Assembly: GCF_000686845.1 (NCBI RefSeq)
Contig: NZ_JMLS01000014.1
Coordinates: 62,001 to 126,000, forward strand
Length of the DNA: 64,000 nucleotides
Source: Paenibacillus sp. UNC451MF
Lineage (GTDB): Bacteria > Bacillota > Bacilli > Paenibacillales > NBRC-103111
Reading direction: 5' to 3'
A model generated the notes under the pieces. That model had not been told where the DNA came from, searched no databases, and saw nothing but the letters and a program-made list of their open reading frames with translations. Of the stretch, positions 25,433-33,744 are shown piece by piece; position 1 is the stretch's first letter, and each line of letters starts with the position of its first letter. Made by a program: the position numbers and the translations under genes.

Positions 25433-26590
25433 CTATTCAAATGGCAAAGGATTTCCTCCAAGCGATGGGGCCGGTGTTATTTCTTTTGATGTTACATTGT
25501 TAAGCTTTCCGTATGTTGCTCCACTTACTGTAGTTTTACCGGAGCTTGAGCTTTTGCTTGAGCTATTGCCAACATTAGAAGTATTGCCAGAATTCTTAAC
25601 GCTGCTGTATGTATTGCTAGTGATTGAATTGTTCTTGTCCCAAGCATCGGTGTCCGTCGTGTCCGTGTCACCCAGCTGCTGCTTCAGAGCATCGCTCGCC
25701 CGCATAAGCTCTTCTTTTTTTATAATAACATAAGGGCTTTCCCATTCGCCTTCCAGATGAACATAGTTTACATTGGATGGGTTCATATTGAAATAGGTGC
25801 GAATCATTTCGCGAATTTGCGAGGAAGGCACGTCCGTGCTCATATGATTACCGACCGTTTCGATCATTTGCGATAGCTTCGTTATTCCCCCGGCAGTCTT
25901 CACAGACTTAAGCATCTCGTTCAGCACCTGCTGCTGCCTAGCATTGCGGGCGAAATCACTGGATTCCTGTGTATCCATGTTCGACTTGCGGTACCTGACA
26001 AAATCGAGCACCTGCTTGCCGTTCAGCTTGGAAATGCCTTTTTTCAAATTGATATTCGTCCCGTCCTCATCGTCCACATAACGCATATCCATATCTACGT
26101 TGATCGTGAGCCCTCCCAAAACATCAACCGCCTGGCGAAACCCGTCAAAATCTACGGTGATGGCATAATCGATGGGTACGTCGAGCAGCTCGGAGAACAC
26201 TTTTTTCGTATTTCCAAAGGCTTGGTCCTTGTTCATATTATAAAAGTAAGGATAATAGTAGTTCGCTTTTCTCTCCGGCAGCCCCTTCGGGGTTAACTGC
26301 GTATCCCTGGGGATCGAGACTACAGTAGCCGATTGGGTATTCGGATTAACCGTGACCACCATAATGACATCTGAATTCAAGCTTCCCGTATCCTGACGAT
26401 GGTCGATGCCCATCATCAACAATGTAAGCGGTTTTACTTTTGCTGACTCGGCCTCCGCTACAAGCTCCGGCGTACCTATTTTATCAATCACTTCACTGGC
26501 ATCTTTGTATAAAACAGAAGCGTATATGCCCGCGCTGGCGACTCCTATCAGAACACAAGAAAGTGCAATCTTGACGATCTTTTTGAGCAT
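25433..26590 (-). CDS. LytR-CpsA-Psr (LCP) family cell-wall ligase
   Basis: 385 residues. N-terminal membrane helix (5-25), then the LCP domain (about 60-260) with SIPRDTQL, the helix region RYRKSNMDTQESSDFARNARQQQVL, and other conserved Arg/Asp residues that bind the polyprenyl pyrophosphate. Members attach teichoic acids or other glycopolymers to peptidoglycan. The last 60 residues are a Ser/Asn/Thr-rich low-complexity tail. GAGGGG precedes the ATG. Confidence 0.9.
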   Translation of the reverse strand: MLKKIVKIALSCVLIGVASAGIYASVLYKDASEVIDKIGTPELVAEAESAKVKPLTLLMMGIDHRQDTGSLNSDVIMVVTVNPNTQSATVVSIPRDTQLTPKGLPERKANYYYPYFYNMNKDQAFGNTKKVFSELLDVPIDYAITVDFDGFRQAVDVLGGLTINVDMDMRYVDDEDGTNINLKKGISKLNGKQVLDFVRYRKSNMDTQESSDFARNARQQQVLNEMLKSVKTAGGITKLSQMIETVGNHMSTDVPSSQIREMIRTYFNMNPSNVNYVHLEGEWESPYVIIKKEELMRASDALKQQLGDTDTTDTDAWDKNNSITSNTYSSVKNSGNTSNVGNSSSKSSSSGKTTVSGATYGKLNNVTSKEITPAPSLGGNPLPFE

Positions 26591-26786
26591 TTTATCGTCC
26601 CCTCATTTCCCAGAAAACCAATGGTTAAGATTATATATGAATAACCTTAAAATAAGCTGACAAAAAGCTTAAATTTTCGTTATTTTCCCATGAACTTGAT
26701 GAAATTCAGCCATAATTCCACATAATTTACTCATAAATTCGTCATATTTCCAGTGTATTCTATAATGACTAATAATTGTTATAAAA

Positions 26787-26828
26787 AAACAGACCACAAC
26801 ACCGAACTTCGACGTTGTGGACTGTTTG
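26787..26828 (-). terminator. Terminator of the coiled-coil protein gene
   Basis: AACAGACCACAAC / GTTGTGGACTGTTT (one mismatch), followed on the minus strand by TTTTTTAT. Between it and the LCP start (26591-26786) I see only AT-rich promoter DNA. Confidence 0.8.
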
Positions 26829-26856
26829 TGTGATGGCTTTCTGCTTTGTTCAGCAG

Positions 26857-27183
26857 TTAACGAACTTGTTTGGGCTGCTCCGTATTGGCACTGACGATGT
26901 CGACGGTTTGCATCGATTGGGTCAGCTGCTCTTGAATTTGCTTCAGCTCTTGCTCGTGCTGATGGTGGTGTTCGCCAATTTGGGCATCAATCTGGCTTTG
27001 AGCTTGCTGTACAGCCCTCTGCGCTGTCTCTAACTGCTGAATCGAGCTGGCCAGCTTTTGCGGGTTAGATTCCATTTGAGCGTGACGTACCGCCATTTCG
27101 GCATCTTTAGCCACTTGAATGGCTTTCTCGGCATTATCAATTACATGACGCAGCGGCATTTGGTGCTGGTTCACCTCTGTCAA
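26857..27183 (-). CDS. Coiled-coil protein, unknown function
   Basis: 108 residues from a TTG eight bases after AGGGAG (a GTG three codons upstream is too close). Almost entirely helical: heptad-like Gln/Ala/Glu-rich sequence from residue 10 to 95, with a histidine cluster (EHHHQHEQE) in the middle. No membrane segment. I do not recognise the family. Downstream of folA by about 70 bp in the same direction. Confidence 0.6.
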   Translation of the reverse strand: MTEVNQHQMPLRHVIDNAEKAIQVAKDAEMAVRHAQMESNPQKLASSIQQLETAQRAVQQAQSQIDAQIGEHHHQHEQELKQIQEQLTQSMQTVDIVSANTEQPKQVR

Positions 27184-27253
27184 AAGGCACACTCCCTTTC
27201 GGTTGCATTCTCAACCTTAAGATGCACCGAAACCGCAGGCTTCATTCTATGTA

Positions 27254-27754
27254 TTAATGCCGATTTCGTTCATAAATCACAAACTCATAATCATACGGAT
27301 TTTTTTCGTCTTTAGGACCTTGCTCTCGGGAAATCACATTCCACTCGGCTAGATCGAGTTCGTCAAAGAACGTGTCTGCCTCAAATTTATGGGCAATTTC
27401 CGTTACATACATTTTGTCAGCGTGTGGCATGAATAACCGAAACACCTCTGCTCCTCCAATGACGAACAATTCACCGTTCTGATCCTCGGATTTGAAACGT
27501 TCGAGAGCCTCATCAACGGTATGAACGATTTCGCAGCCTTCCGCTGCAAACGTCAAATCGCGGGTCATAATAACGTTACGCCGCTTTGGGAGGGGCCTTC
27601 CGATGGATTCGTACGTTTTGCGACCCATTAGAATCGTGTGACCGCTCGTCACTCTTTTAAAAAACGCGAGATCCCCGGGCAAATGCCATGGAAGTTTATT
27701 ATCCAGACCAATGCCGCGGTGCTCATCCATAGCAAAAATAAATGAAATGATCAT
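27254..27754 (-). CDS. folA: Dihydrofolate reductase
   Basis: 166 residues, normal for the family. MIISFIFAMDEHRGIGLDNKLPWHLPGDLAFFKRVT contains the NADPH and folate-binding N-terminus with the catalytic acidic residue (Asp28), GHTILMGRKTYESIGRPLP is the second signature, and GGAEVFRLFMP the third. It reduces dihydrofolate to tetrahydrofolate, regenerating the cofactor used up by ThyA. The gene runs in the same direction as thyA but is separated from it by two other genes, one on the opposite strand. Confidence 0.97.
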   Translation of the reverse strand: MIISFIFAMDEHRGIGLDNKLPWHLPGDLAFFKRVTSGHTILMGRKTYESIGRPLPKRRNVIMTRDLTFAAEGCEIVHTVDEALERFKSEDQNGELFVIGGAEVFRLFMPHADKMYVTEIAHKFEADTFFDELDLAEWNVISREQGPKDEKNPYDYEFVIYERNRH

Positions 27755-27858
27755 ATGTCAGCCTCTATTCATCATTTGAATAGCCTTGACAGAAAGGAAG
27801 AACGCTTTCAAAAATCAAGGCACGAACTATATCATCCGTATGATATCACGGGCACTGA

Positions 27859-28113
27859 TCATCTTTCAATTTCTACCTTAACGGCGTTGGCAGCTTTATT
27901 TAGCGTTTTATGAATGTAATAGTGCTTGGCGCAGTAGCCCTTGGACACTGCATCACGGCAGCAATTAATCCACTGGCACTGTTTGGGTTCCTTTTTGGAT
28001 TTCTTCCTCACCATATCCGGGCTACCGGTTCGAAGCAGCCTCTGATGATGCATGGAGCACAGATTTCTAGCCTTTACCAGGCGCTGGCATCCTTCCACTA
28101 TACATTCCTTCAT
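27859..28113 (-). CDS. Small protein with two identical-spacing C4-C9-C2-H zinc motifs
   Basis: 84 residues from ATG 28113 (AGAGGGAT upstream); the longer frame to 28155 has no site. Two C-x4-C-x9-C-x2-H motifs: Cys4, Cys9, Cys19, His22 and Cys46, Cys51, Cys61, His64. The consensus (ECIVEGCQRLVKARNLCSMHHQR) is like the zinc knuckle often found in phage and HNH-nuclease-associated proteins. A basic linker joins them. Nucleic-acid binding is the likely role. Lies between folA and the PAS-HTH gene. Confidence 0.65.
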   Translation of the reverse strand: MKECIVEGCQRLVKARNLCSMHHQRLLRTGSPDMVRKKSKKEPKQCQWINCCRDAVSKGYCAKHYYIHKTLNKAANAVKVEIER

Positions 28114-28433
28114 ATTGTGATCCCTCTTTATTGTGTTAGTGGTCATGATGCTCATAAAGCCTGAGCATTTTAATATATATCGAGACCTCTTTATTATACG
28201 GTTTCACATTCATTCGTTAAAATCGAGTGAACGTTGAAGAAACCAGCTCAGTAGCCCCTTAGGCCCGATATCGGCCATAACGGGCGATTTGGTCAAATGA
28301 GTTTAACTAATTAAACCTAAGCAAAAAAAGTCCAGTAGAATAAGGAATAAGCGGTTCTTCCAATATTCAGAGGTTGTTTAAGTACCAAAATCATTTATAT
28401 ACTTAACAACATCCCAGACAAGGAGGAAATATC
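28114..28433. promoter_or_regulatory. Divergent intergenic region upstream of the PAS-HTH gene
   Basis: No gene. It holds CCGATATCGG (28265-28274), a perfect palindrome, and GTTTAACTAATTAAAC (28301-28316), a dyad with a four-base spacer. The second is a candidate operator; a related CTAATTAAAC is found upstream of the paralogous gene at 44500-44508. No clear sigma-A hexamers were found. Confidence 0.4.
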
Positions 28434-29336
28434 TTGCTAACCGTTGAATCGTTAGTCCGAATATTAAAAAAACCGATGGGAATCATTAAAATAGATGGCG
28501 AAATTCTTTCTTTTCTAGAAGTGAATGAGCCTTTTTGTGCTTTGTCAGGATATACCCGTGAGGAGCTTATGAAGGTAGATCCTCACCTGATGCTAGCAAG
28601 GGAGCAGTCTAATCCAGCATTTACCCAGTTAGAGAACGATCAGTTTTTAAAAACAGAAGTTACGGTTCTATCTAAGGATCATCTTAATGTCATTCTAGAA
28701 GTAGAACTATACCTGATTGATGATGGTCCTAACCAGCTAATCATTGTGTTCGCGGATCATATTAGCAGTAAGAAGTGGATTGATCATCAAATCGCCAACA
28801 ATCCGATTCTTTGCTCAGGCGTTGTCAATTCCTCTTATATTATGACACGCTACGATATGTATTTTGATCCTATCGTCGATCATAAAAGTCGATTCGAGCA
28901 AGAATCCATCTTCGAGCTTATAGCTAAAGCAGATCATCCAGTGATGAAGAAGTTATTGGAGGAAATTAAGCAAACCAAGCAAACGAAAGAGGTCGTGCTG
29001 CGGACAACAAAGCTTGCGGATCAGTTGGAGCTGAAGATGAAAATTATGGTACGTCCTTTTTTTGACGGGGTAGGTACTTTTCTGGAGTATGCATTCGTTA
29101 TCAGTCAGCTGGAGCTGTTTGAAGTGAGCGCCGACCCAGCTGTCCGTTTAAAAGTACTTATGGCGCAACGCAACATGTCAGCTCAGTCCTTGTCCGAAGC
29201 GACCAACATCACTATCCAAACCATTTCCAAGCTGAGAAACGGCAAAGTGACGAAGCCGCAATTGTTAACGGCTCAGCTTATTGCGGGTGAGCTTGGCGTG
29301 GCGGTTTCCGATATTTGGGCGGAGACAAGGCGGTAA
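28434..29336 (+). CDS. PAS-HTH transcriptional regulator, paralogue 1
   Basis: 300 residues from a TTG seven bases after AGGAGG. Residues 1-115 are a PAS domain (FLEVNEPFCALSGYTREELM) closing in the usual SSKKWIDHQI helix. Residues 130-230 form a second sensor-like alpha/beta domain. Residues 235-300 are an Xre/Cro-type helix-turn-helix with ATNITIQTISKLRNGKVTKPQ and a terminal GVAVSDIW. The same architecture and exact length occur at 43351-44253. It lies between folA and thyA on the opposite strand. Ligand and targets unknown. Confidence 0.75.
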   Translation: MLTVESLVRILKKPMGIIKIDGEILSFLEVNEPFCALSGYTREELMKVDPHLMLAREQSNPAFTQLENDQFLKTEVTVLSKDHLNVILEVELYLIDDGPNQLIIVFADHISSKKWIDHQIANNPILCSGVVNSSYIMTRYDMYFDPIVDHKSRFEQESIFELIAKADHPVMKKLLEEIKQTKQTKEVVLRTTKLADQLELKMKIMVRPFFDGVGTFLEYAFVISQLELFEVSADPAVRLKVLMAQRNMSAQSLSEATNITIQTISKLRNGKVTKPQLLTAQLIAGELGVAVSDIWAETRR

Positions 29337-29357
29337 CCAGCTTAATAGGCACAACAA

Positions 29358-29391
29358 AAAATCGACCTCTTGTTAAGGGGCCGACTTTTGC
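29358..29391. terminator. Terminator between PAS-HTH and thyA
   Basis: Imperfect hairpin with arms TCGACCTCTT and AAGGGGCCGA flanked by A-run and T-run, suitable for both convergent genes. Confidence 0.65.
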
Positions 29392-29400
29392 TTTGCTTAC

Positions 29401-30195
29401 TTATACCGAAATAGGAGCTTTAATTCCCGGATGACTTTCATAGCCTTCAATGACAAAATCCTCGAATTTATAGTCGAATATAGAATCAGGTTTGCGAGTA
29501 ATGATCAGCCTTGGCAGCGGGTAAGGCTCCCGTGATAGCTGCAGCTTGGCCTGCTCCAAATGGTTCAAATACAAATGGACATCGCCCCCCGTCCAAACCA
29601 GCTCTCCAGGCTCAAGACCGCACTGCTGGGCAATCATATGTGTCAACAGAGCATAGCTTGCCAAGTTAAACGGTAGTCCTAGGAACGTATCCACCGATCT
29701 CATTTGAAACATGCAGGACAACTTGCCCTGCGCTACATAAAATTGAAACGCATAATGGCAGGGTGGCAGCGCCATCTTATCCACTTCCGCAGGATTCCAG
29801 GCTACGACCAAATGTCGGCGTGAATCGGGATTGCGTTTGATTTGCTCAACTACCTGTTGGATCTGATCGATTTGCCGACCATCCGGAGCTGGCCAATTCC
29901 TCCACTGGGAGCCGTAAACAGGACCCAAATCACCATTCTCATCTGCCCATTCATCCCAAATCGTTACCTTGTTATCTCTTAAATAACCGATATTGGTATC
30001 CCCACTCAAAAACCAGAGCAGCTCATGGAAAATAGACCGAACATGCAGTTTCTTCGTTGTCAGCAGCGGGAAGCCTTGCGATAAATCACAGCGCATTTGC
30101 CTGCCGAAGACGGATAGAGTCCCTGTTCCGGTTCGATCCGTCTTCTCTACACCGTGTTCCAATATATCTTGCAGCAAATCCAGATATTGTTTCAT
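29401..30195 (-). CDS. thyA: Thymidylate synthase
   Basis: 264 residues from ATG 30195 after AAGGTGG, the length of the Escherichia coli enzyme. The nucleophile is Cys146 in [11 protein letters not shown]; the phosphate-binding Arg21 is in DRTGTGT; RSxDxxLGLPFNxASY is complete. It converts dUMP to dTMP with methylene-tetrahydrofolate and yields dihydrofolate for FolA. No promoter hexamers were assigned. In many Firmicutes folA follows thyA directly. Confidence 0.97.
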   Translation of the reverse strand: MKQYLDLLQDILEHGVEKTDRTGTGTLSVFGRQMRCDLSQGFPLLTTKKLHVRSIFHELLWFLSGDTNIGYLRDNKVTIWDEWADENGDLGPVYGSQWRNWPAPDGRQIDQIQQVVEQIKRNPDSRRHLVVAWNPAEVDKMALPPCHYAFQFYVAQGKLSCMFQMRSVDTFLGLPFNLASYALLTHMIAQQCGLEPGELVWTGGDVHLYLNHLEQAKLQLSREPYPLPRLIITRKPDSIFDYKFEDFVIEGYESHPGIKAPISV

Positions 30196-30340
30196 ATCGT
30201 ATACCACCTTTTTGTCAGTTCGCTCTTACATCACGGCGTTGGACCGCCGTTCATTCTTGAATTATTATATCGGACCGTGGAAGGTGTGTCTATGCGGAGG
30301 TATAGCGTGTTTTACGCCATCCGGAAAAGCAGTTGGGTCA

Positions 30341-31093
30341 CTAAGCTCTATGTATTGGCGGCAGCTGCTCGACTACGGAGCCATGCCCAAAGTCTTCCTC
30401 TAACAGCAATTGTACCAGCTGCTCCGCCGTATATTCAGGTGTGGTCAGCATTCCTTTTTCCTTAAATTTCGTGAAAATATCCGCGGACGCGAATCTGCTT
30501 CTGCTCGTTGTTCTTGCCTCCGCCTGCAGAGCAGTTTCAATCATTCCGGGCCAAACAGACGCGATCCGGACTCCCCCTTCCGTATGCTGCTGCTCTAAAC
30601 TGACTGCTTGTGTAAATGTATCCAATCCCGCTTTGGCCGACGAATAGCAGCTCATCCCAGGAAATAAATGCTTAGAGGAGGCGGAGGAAATGTTCATTAT
30701 TCTTTTATCTGCTTGGATATGTTCGGTTCGTTGAATAAACATGGAGGTTAGAATCATAGGCGCAATCAAGTTGACCTGCATATGGTACGTTATTTCCTCA
30801 GCGCTGCACTGTTCGATCGATGCGAGAGGAGCCACAACCGCGGCATTGTTAATGAGGTATATTGACTCCGCTTGGGACGAATCGATACACGTAAACACCT
30901 CGTCCATGAGACCATCCAATTCGCTGCATTTGCCAAGATCAAACGGAAAATAACGGAGGTTGCCCTGCCTTGAAATCAACGATCGATTCTCTGATCTTGA
31001 AATGCATAAAACGCAATGTCCAGGTGCAATAAGCTGCTCTGCCATGGCCTGACCGATACCTCTCGACGTGCCGGTAATAATAAAATATTTCAT
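30341..31093 (-). CDS. Short-chain dehydrogenase/reductase, YueD-like
   Basis: 250 residues. Cofactor motif TGTSRGIGQAMAEQL, NNAAVV at about 85, catalytic Ser/Tyr/Lys in SSASSKHLFPGMSCYSSAKAGLD. It resembles the sepiapterin-reductase-like group that includes Bacillus YueD (benzil reductase). AGGAGGGC precedes the ATG. Single gene. Natural substrate unknown. Confidence 0.85.
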   Translation of the reverse strand: MKYFIITGTSRGIGQAMAEQLIAPGHCVLCISRSENRSLISRQGNLRYFPFDLGKCSELDGLMDEVFTCIDSSQAESIYLINNAAVVAPLASIEQCSAEEITYHMQVNLIAPMILTSMFIQRTEHIQADKRIMNISSASSKHLFPGMSCYSSAKAGLDTFTQAVSLEQQHTEGGVRIASVWPGMIETALQAEARTTSRSRFASADIFTKFKEKGMLTTPEYTAEQLVQLLLEEDFGHGSVVEQLPPIHRA

Positions 31094-31263
31094 ATCCAGC
31101 CCTCCTATTCATAACCTAGTACTAGTACCATATACTAAAATCACCCTATTCCTATCATTGGAAATTGTCAACGCTAGGATTTTCGTTTTTTATGTATAGT
31201 CCCTCCCACCGATGTAAGGTATAATGAAAGCCGTAGACAGAAAGATAACGGGAGTGGTTGAAC

Positions 31264-32064
31264 ATGTATAAAATGCTAGCGATCGATATCGACGACACGC
31301 TCATTAACGATGAAAAGGAAATTACAGAAGGAACCAAGCAAGCACTGGCGGATGCCATGGCTCACGGAGTCACCGTAACGCTTGCTACAGGACGTATGTA
31401 TGCCTCCGCTAAGCAATTAGCTGCTCAATTGGAGCTGAACGTGCCTCTCATTACGTACAACGGATCGCTTGTCAAAAATTCCGGTGACGGCAAGATATTG
31501 TACGAGCAGTGCGTTCCACAGGACGCAGCCACCATCATTTTCGATTATTGCGAACGGAACGGACTGCACTTGCAAACCTACATTGACGATGTGTTGTATG
31601 TAAAAGAGGATAACGATAAAATCAAAGCCTATTCGGAGCTATCCAAAATTCCATATACCGTCTATCCCGAATTCGCAGAATTCGTTAACAAGCCTTCTTC
31701 CAAATTATTAATTATCGATGATCCTGCCAAGCTGGATGAAGTCGCAGTCGAGCTAAGAAACCTTATTGAAGGGCAGGTTCATATCACGAAATCGAAACCT
31801 CATTTTCTTGAAATCATTCATCATCAAGGAACTAAAGGAGACGCTCTGCGTTATTTAGCAGGACAATTCGGCTATGACATGTCGCAAACGATTGCTATCG
31901 GGGACGGCTGGAACGATCGTGAAATGCTCGAAGCGGCAGGACTTGGTGTTGCCATGGGGAATGCTGTTACAGGACTTAAGGAGATTGCCGACTATGTAAC
32001 GCTGAGCAATAACGAGGATGGCGTTAAGCATGTGGTAGATAAGTTCGTCTTGCAGACGGTTTAA
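31264..32064 (+). CDS. Cof-type HAD-superfamily phosphatase
   Basis: 266 residues from ATG 31264 (GGGAG nine bases upstream). Motif I LAIDIDDTLIND near residue 6, motif II ATGRM near 42, Lys of motif III around residue 190, motif IV GDGWNDREML near 215. A cap of the Cof type lies between. Members hydrolyse sugar phosphates or pyridoxal phosphate. A TATAAT lies at 31220-31225. Single gene. Confidence 0.92.
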   Translation: MYKMLAIDIDDTLINDEKEITEGTKQALADAMAHGVTVTLATGRMYASAKQLAAQLELNVPLITYNGSLVKNSGDGKILYEQCVPQDAATIIFDYCERNGLHLQTYIDDVLYVKEDNDKIKAYSELSKIPYTVYPEFAEFVNKPSSKLLIIDDPAKLDEVAVELRNLIEGQVHITKSKPHFLEIIHHQGTKGDALRYLAGQFGYDMSQTIAIGDGWNDREMLEAAGLGVAMGNAVTGLKEIADYVTLSNNEDGVKHVVDKFVLQTV

Positions 32065-32075
32065 TAAAGCACGTA

Positions 32076-32107
32076 AAATACCGCCCGGAATAAGGGCGGT
32101 ATTTTTG
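32076..32107 (+). terminator. Terminator of the HAD gene
   Basis: AAATACCGCCC / GGGCGGTATTT, perfect 11-bp arms, then TTTG. Confidence 0.9.
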
Positions 32108-32131
32108 TATGCAAAACCAGCCCTGCATCAC

Positions 32132-32788
32132 TTAAGCGAACTGGCTAACATAATCCTCGTACTGCTCCTGAGCATTCGCAATGGACACGTCGCCGCCATG
32201 ACAGACGCTGACACGTTTAGGGCTTAGCTGCTTCACAATAGCCCCACTCTCTATTGCTTGCTTCATATCCGATGTAAACATCGGCATCGGCCGATTCAGC
32301 ATGCCTCGCTTGGAAGTAAACAAGTCACCCGCCAGCAGGACGCCATCCTGCTCGTGATAAAATACAGTATGCCCTGGGGAATGGCCTGGCGTGTGGTAGG
32401 CTGTCAATCCTGCCGAGCTCAAAACATTCGTATCGAGAGGCTGCACTAGACCTGGCTCTGTGAGCTTCTCCGCTTTTTTCCGGCCGGGGAATGGAAGCTG
32501 CCCTTCCATATAAGGGATTTCCATCTCATGCACATAGACTGGAACCGGAAATTGTTCGCGGATGCGCTTGACTCCTCCCACATGGTCGGAATGTCCATGG
32601 GTAAGCACAATATGCCGGAGCGGAGCTTGCAGCTCCTTGAAGCATTTCTGCAGCCCGTTCGCCATCCAAGGAATTCCCGAATCCACAAGTGTCAAGCCTT
32701 CATCCGACTTTACAACCCACGCACTGATGGAAAAACCGATCCAAGTAGTGCATTTCCAAATATGATCCGAAATTTGTACGATTTTCAT
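32132..32788 (-). CDS. MBL-fold metallo-hydrolase
   Basis: 218 residues. The zinc motif is LTHGHSDHVGGV near residues 62-73, with further ligands in HTPGHSPGH and CHGGDV. It starts four bases inside the end of the TetR gene, so the two are translationally coupled. The pairing with TetR suggests detoxification or hydrolysis of a small inducer-like molecule; the substrate is unknown. Confidence 0.9.
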   Translation of the reverse strand: MKIVQISDHIWKCTTWIGFSISAWVVKSDEGLTLVDSGIPWMANGLQKCFKELQAPLRHIVLTHGHSDHVGGVKRIREQFPVPVYVHEMEIPYMEGQLPFPGRKKAEKLTEPGLVQPLDTNVLSSAGLTAYHTPGHSPGHTVFYHEQDGVLLAGDLFTSKRGMLNRPMPMFTSDMKQAIESGAIVKQLSPKRVSVCHGGDVSIANAQEQYEDYVSQFA

Positions 32789-33474
32789 AATGAATTCCTC
32801 CCCGATTTGTTCTTCAGCTTCTTGGTTTGCTTCTCTTCCTGCTTGCGCTTCTTCTGCATGCCCAGAATTATGATCTCTAAGCCTTCATCCAATAAAGGAA
32901 TGATTCTCTCCAACAGCTGTTCGAGCGGTTCCTCGTTGCTGAGATAGGTATGAACCATACCGTTCAGCATATAAAAAAAGATTCGCGCATCATTGATCTT
33001 CTGCTCATTCGTATCCGTCTCGATAAGCCGGTTCAGAGATTCCGCCAAGTACGCAAACACTTGGTTTCTATGTTTATTCACTTCGCTCTTAGGATTGACT
33101 TCATCAACACGGGCCGCTTTCATGTTGATGATAACCGACACCATGCTTTTGTGAGCCAAGCAAAAGCGAAGAAACTGCCTACTAATCTCCTTCAATGCTT
33201 CGATTGCCGTGATCTCTTCGTTGTCCAAAGTCTCAAGCATTGTTTGTTCCAGCGCCATCAAAGGGGGAATTGCAAGCTGCTCCAGCAGCGCTTCCTTATC
33301 TTTGTAATAAAGATAAATGGTCGTATGTGAGCAGCCCGCCTCCTTGGCTATTTCCCGCATCGTAACTGCATCGTATCCACGGGCGGTGAACAGCTTGCCC
33401 GCGGCCTCGCGGATGCTGCTCTTGGTTTCCTCCGACCGTGTTTCCTGTCTGCTTCTTTTGATTTTCTCTTCCAT
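32785..33474 (-). CDS. TetR-family repressor
   Basis: 229 residues from ATG 33474 after GGAGGTG; the longer frame upstream runs through the operator. Helix-turn-helix: AAGKLFTARGYDAVTMREIAKEAGCSHTTIYLYYKDKEALL (about residues 18-60). The C-terminus ends in a very basic stretch of Lys/Gln. It is coupled to the metallo-hydrolase gene and divergent from a permease, with three matching palindromes in the space between, so it probably represses both units. Confidence 0.9.
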   Translation of the reverse strand: MEEKIKRSRQETRSEETKSSIREAAGKLFTARGYDAVTMREIAKEAGCSHTTIYLYYKDKEALLEQLAIPPLMALEQTMLETLDNEEITAIEALKEISRQFLRFCLAHKSMVSVIINMKAARVDEVNPKSEVNKHRNQVFAYLAESLNRLIETDTNEQKINDARIFFYMLNGMVHTYLSNEEPLEQLLERIIPLLDEGLEIIILGMQKKRKQEEKQTKKLKNKSGRNSL

Positions 33475-33496
33475 AATGACACCTCCGAGCACCTTA

Positions 33497-33541
33497 TAAC
33501 CATTGGTTAGTAACCGTTGGTTATATAATAACCGATGGTTA
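33497..33541. promoter_or_regulatory. Three tandem 13-bp palindromic operators
   Basis: TAACCATTGGTTA (33497-33509), TAACCGTTGGTTA (33511-33523) and TAACCGATGGTTA (33529-33541) share arms TAACC/GGTTA around a three-base centre. Centres are 14 and 18 bp apart. A plus-strand TATAAT (33524-33529) sits between the second and third. They are the evident sites of the adjacent TetR protein. Confidence 0.85.
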
Positions 33542-33683
33542 TAATTCCCGTCAAGCCCCATTTGATTACATTTCAAAACTCCAGTTTTAGTCCCTCCCCC
33601 ATTGCTTTTCAGCTTTCACTTTCGCTCCTGCTAGGCTCTTCAAAAATAAAGCCGATGGCCCCCCTATTACCTCGTCACCAACG

Positions 33684-33726
33684 GAAAGCCCATGCATATG
33701 GTGTATTACCTAAGCTTGGGCTTTTG
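33684..33726 (+). other. Hairpin in the permease leader
   Basis: AAAGCCCA / TGGGCTTTT with a partly structured 24-nt loop, ending just before the ribosome site of the permease. It could be an attenuator or chance. Confidence 0.3.
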
Positions 33727-33744
33727 TCATGGGAGGCGATTGCG

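Noticed and set aside
26615-26627. AAACCAATGGTTA, close to the TetR operator of 33497-33541, upstream of the LCP gene
   Set aside because: One near match of this kind is expected by chance in 64 kb; there is no second copy.
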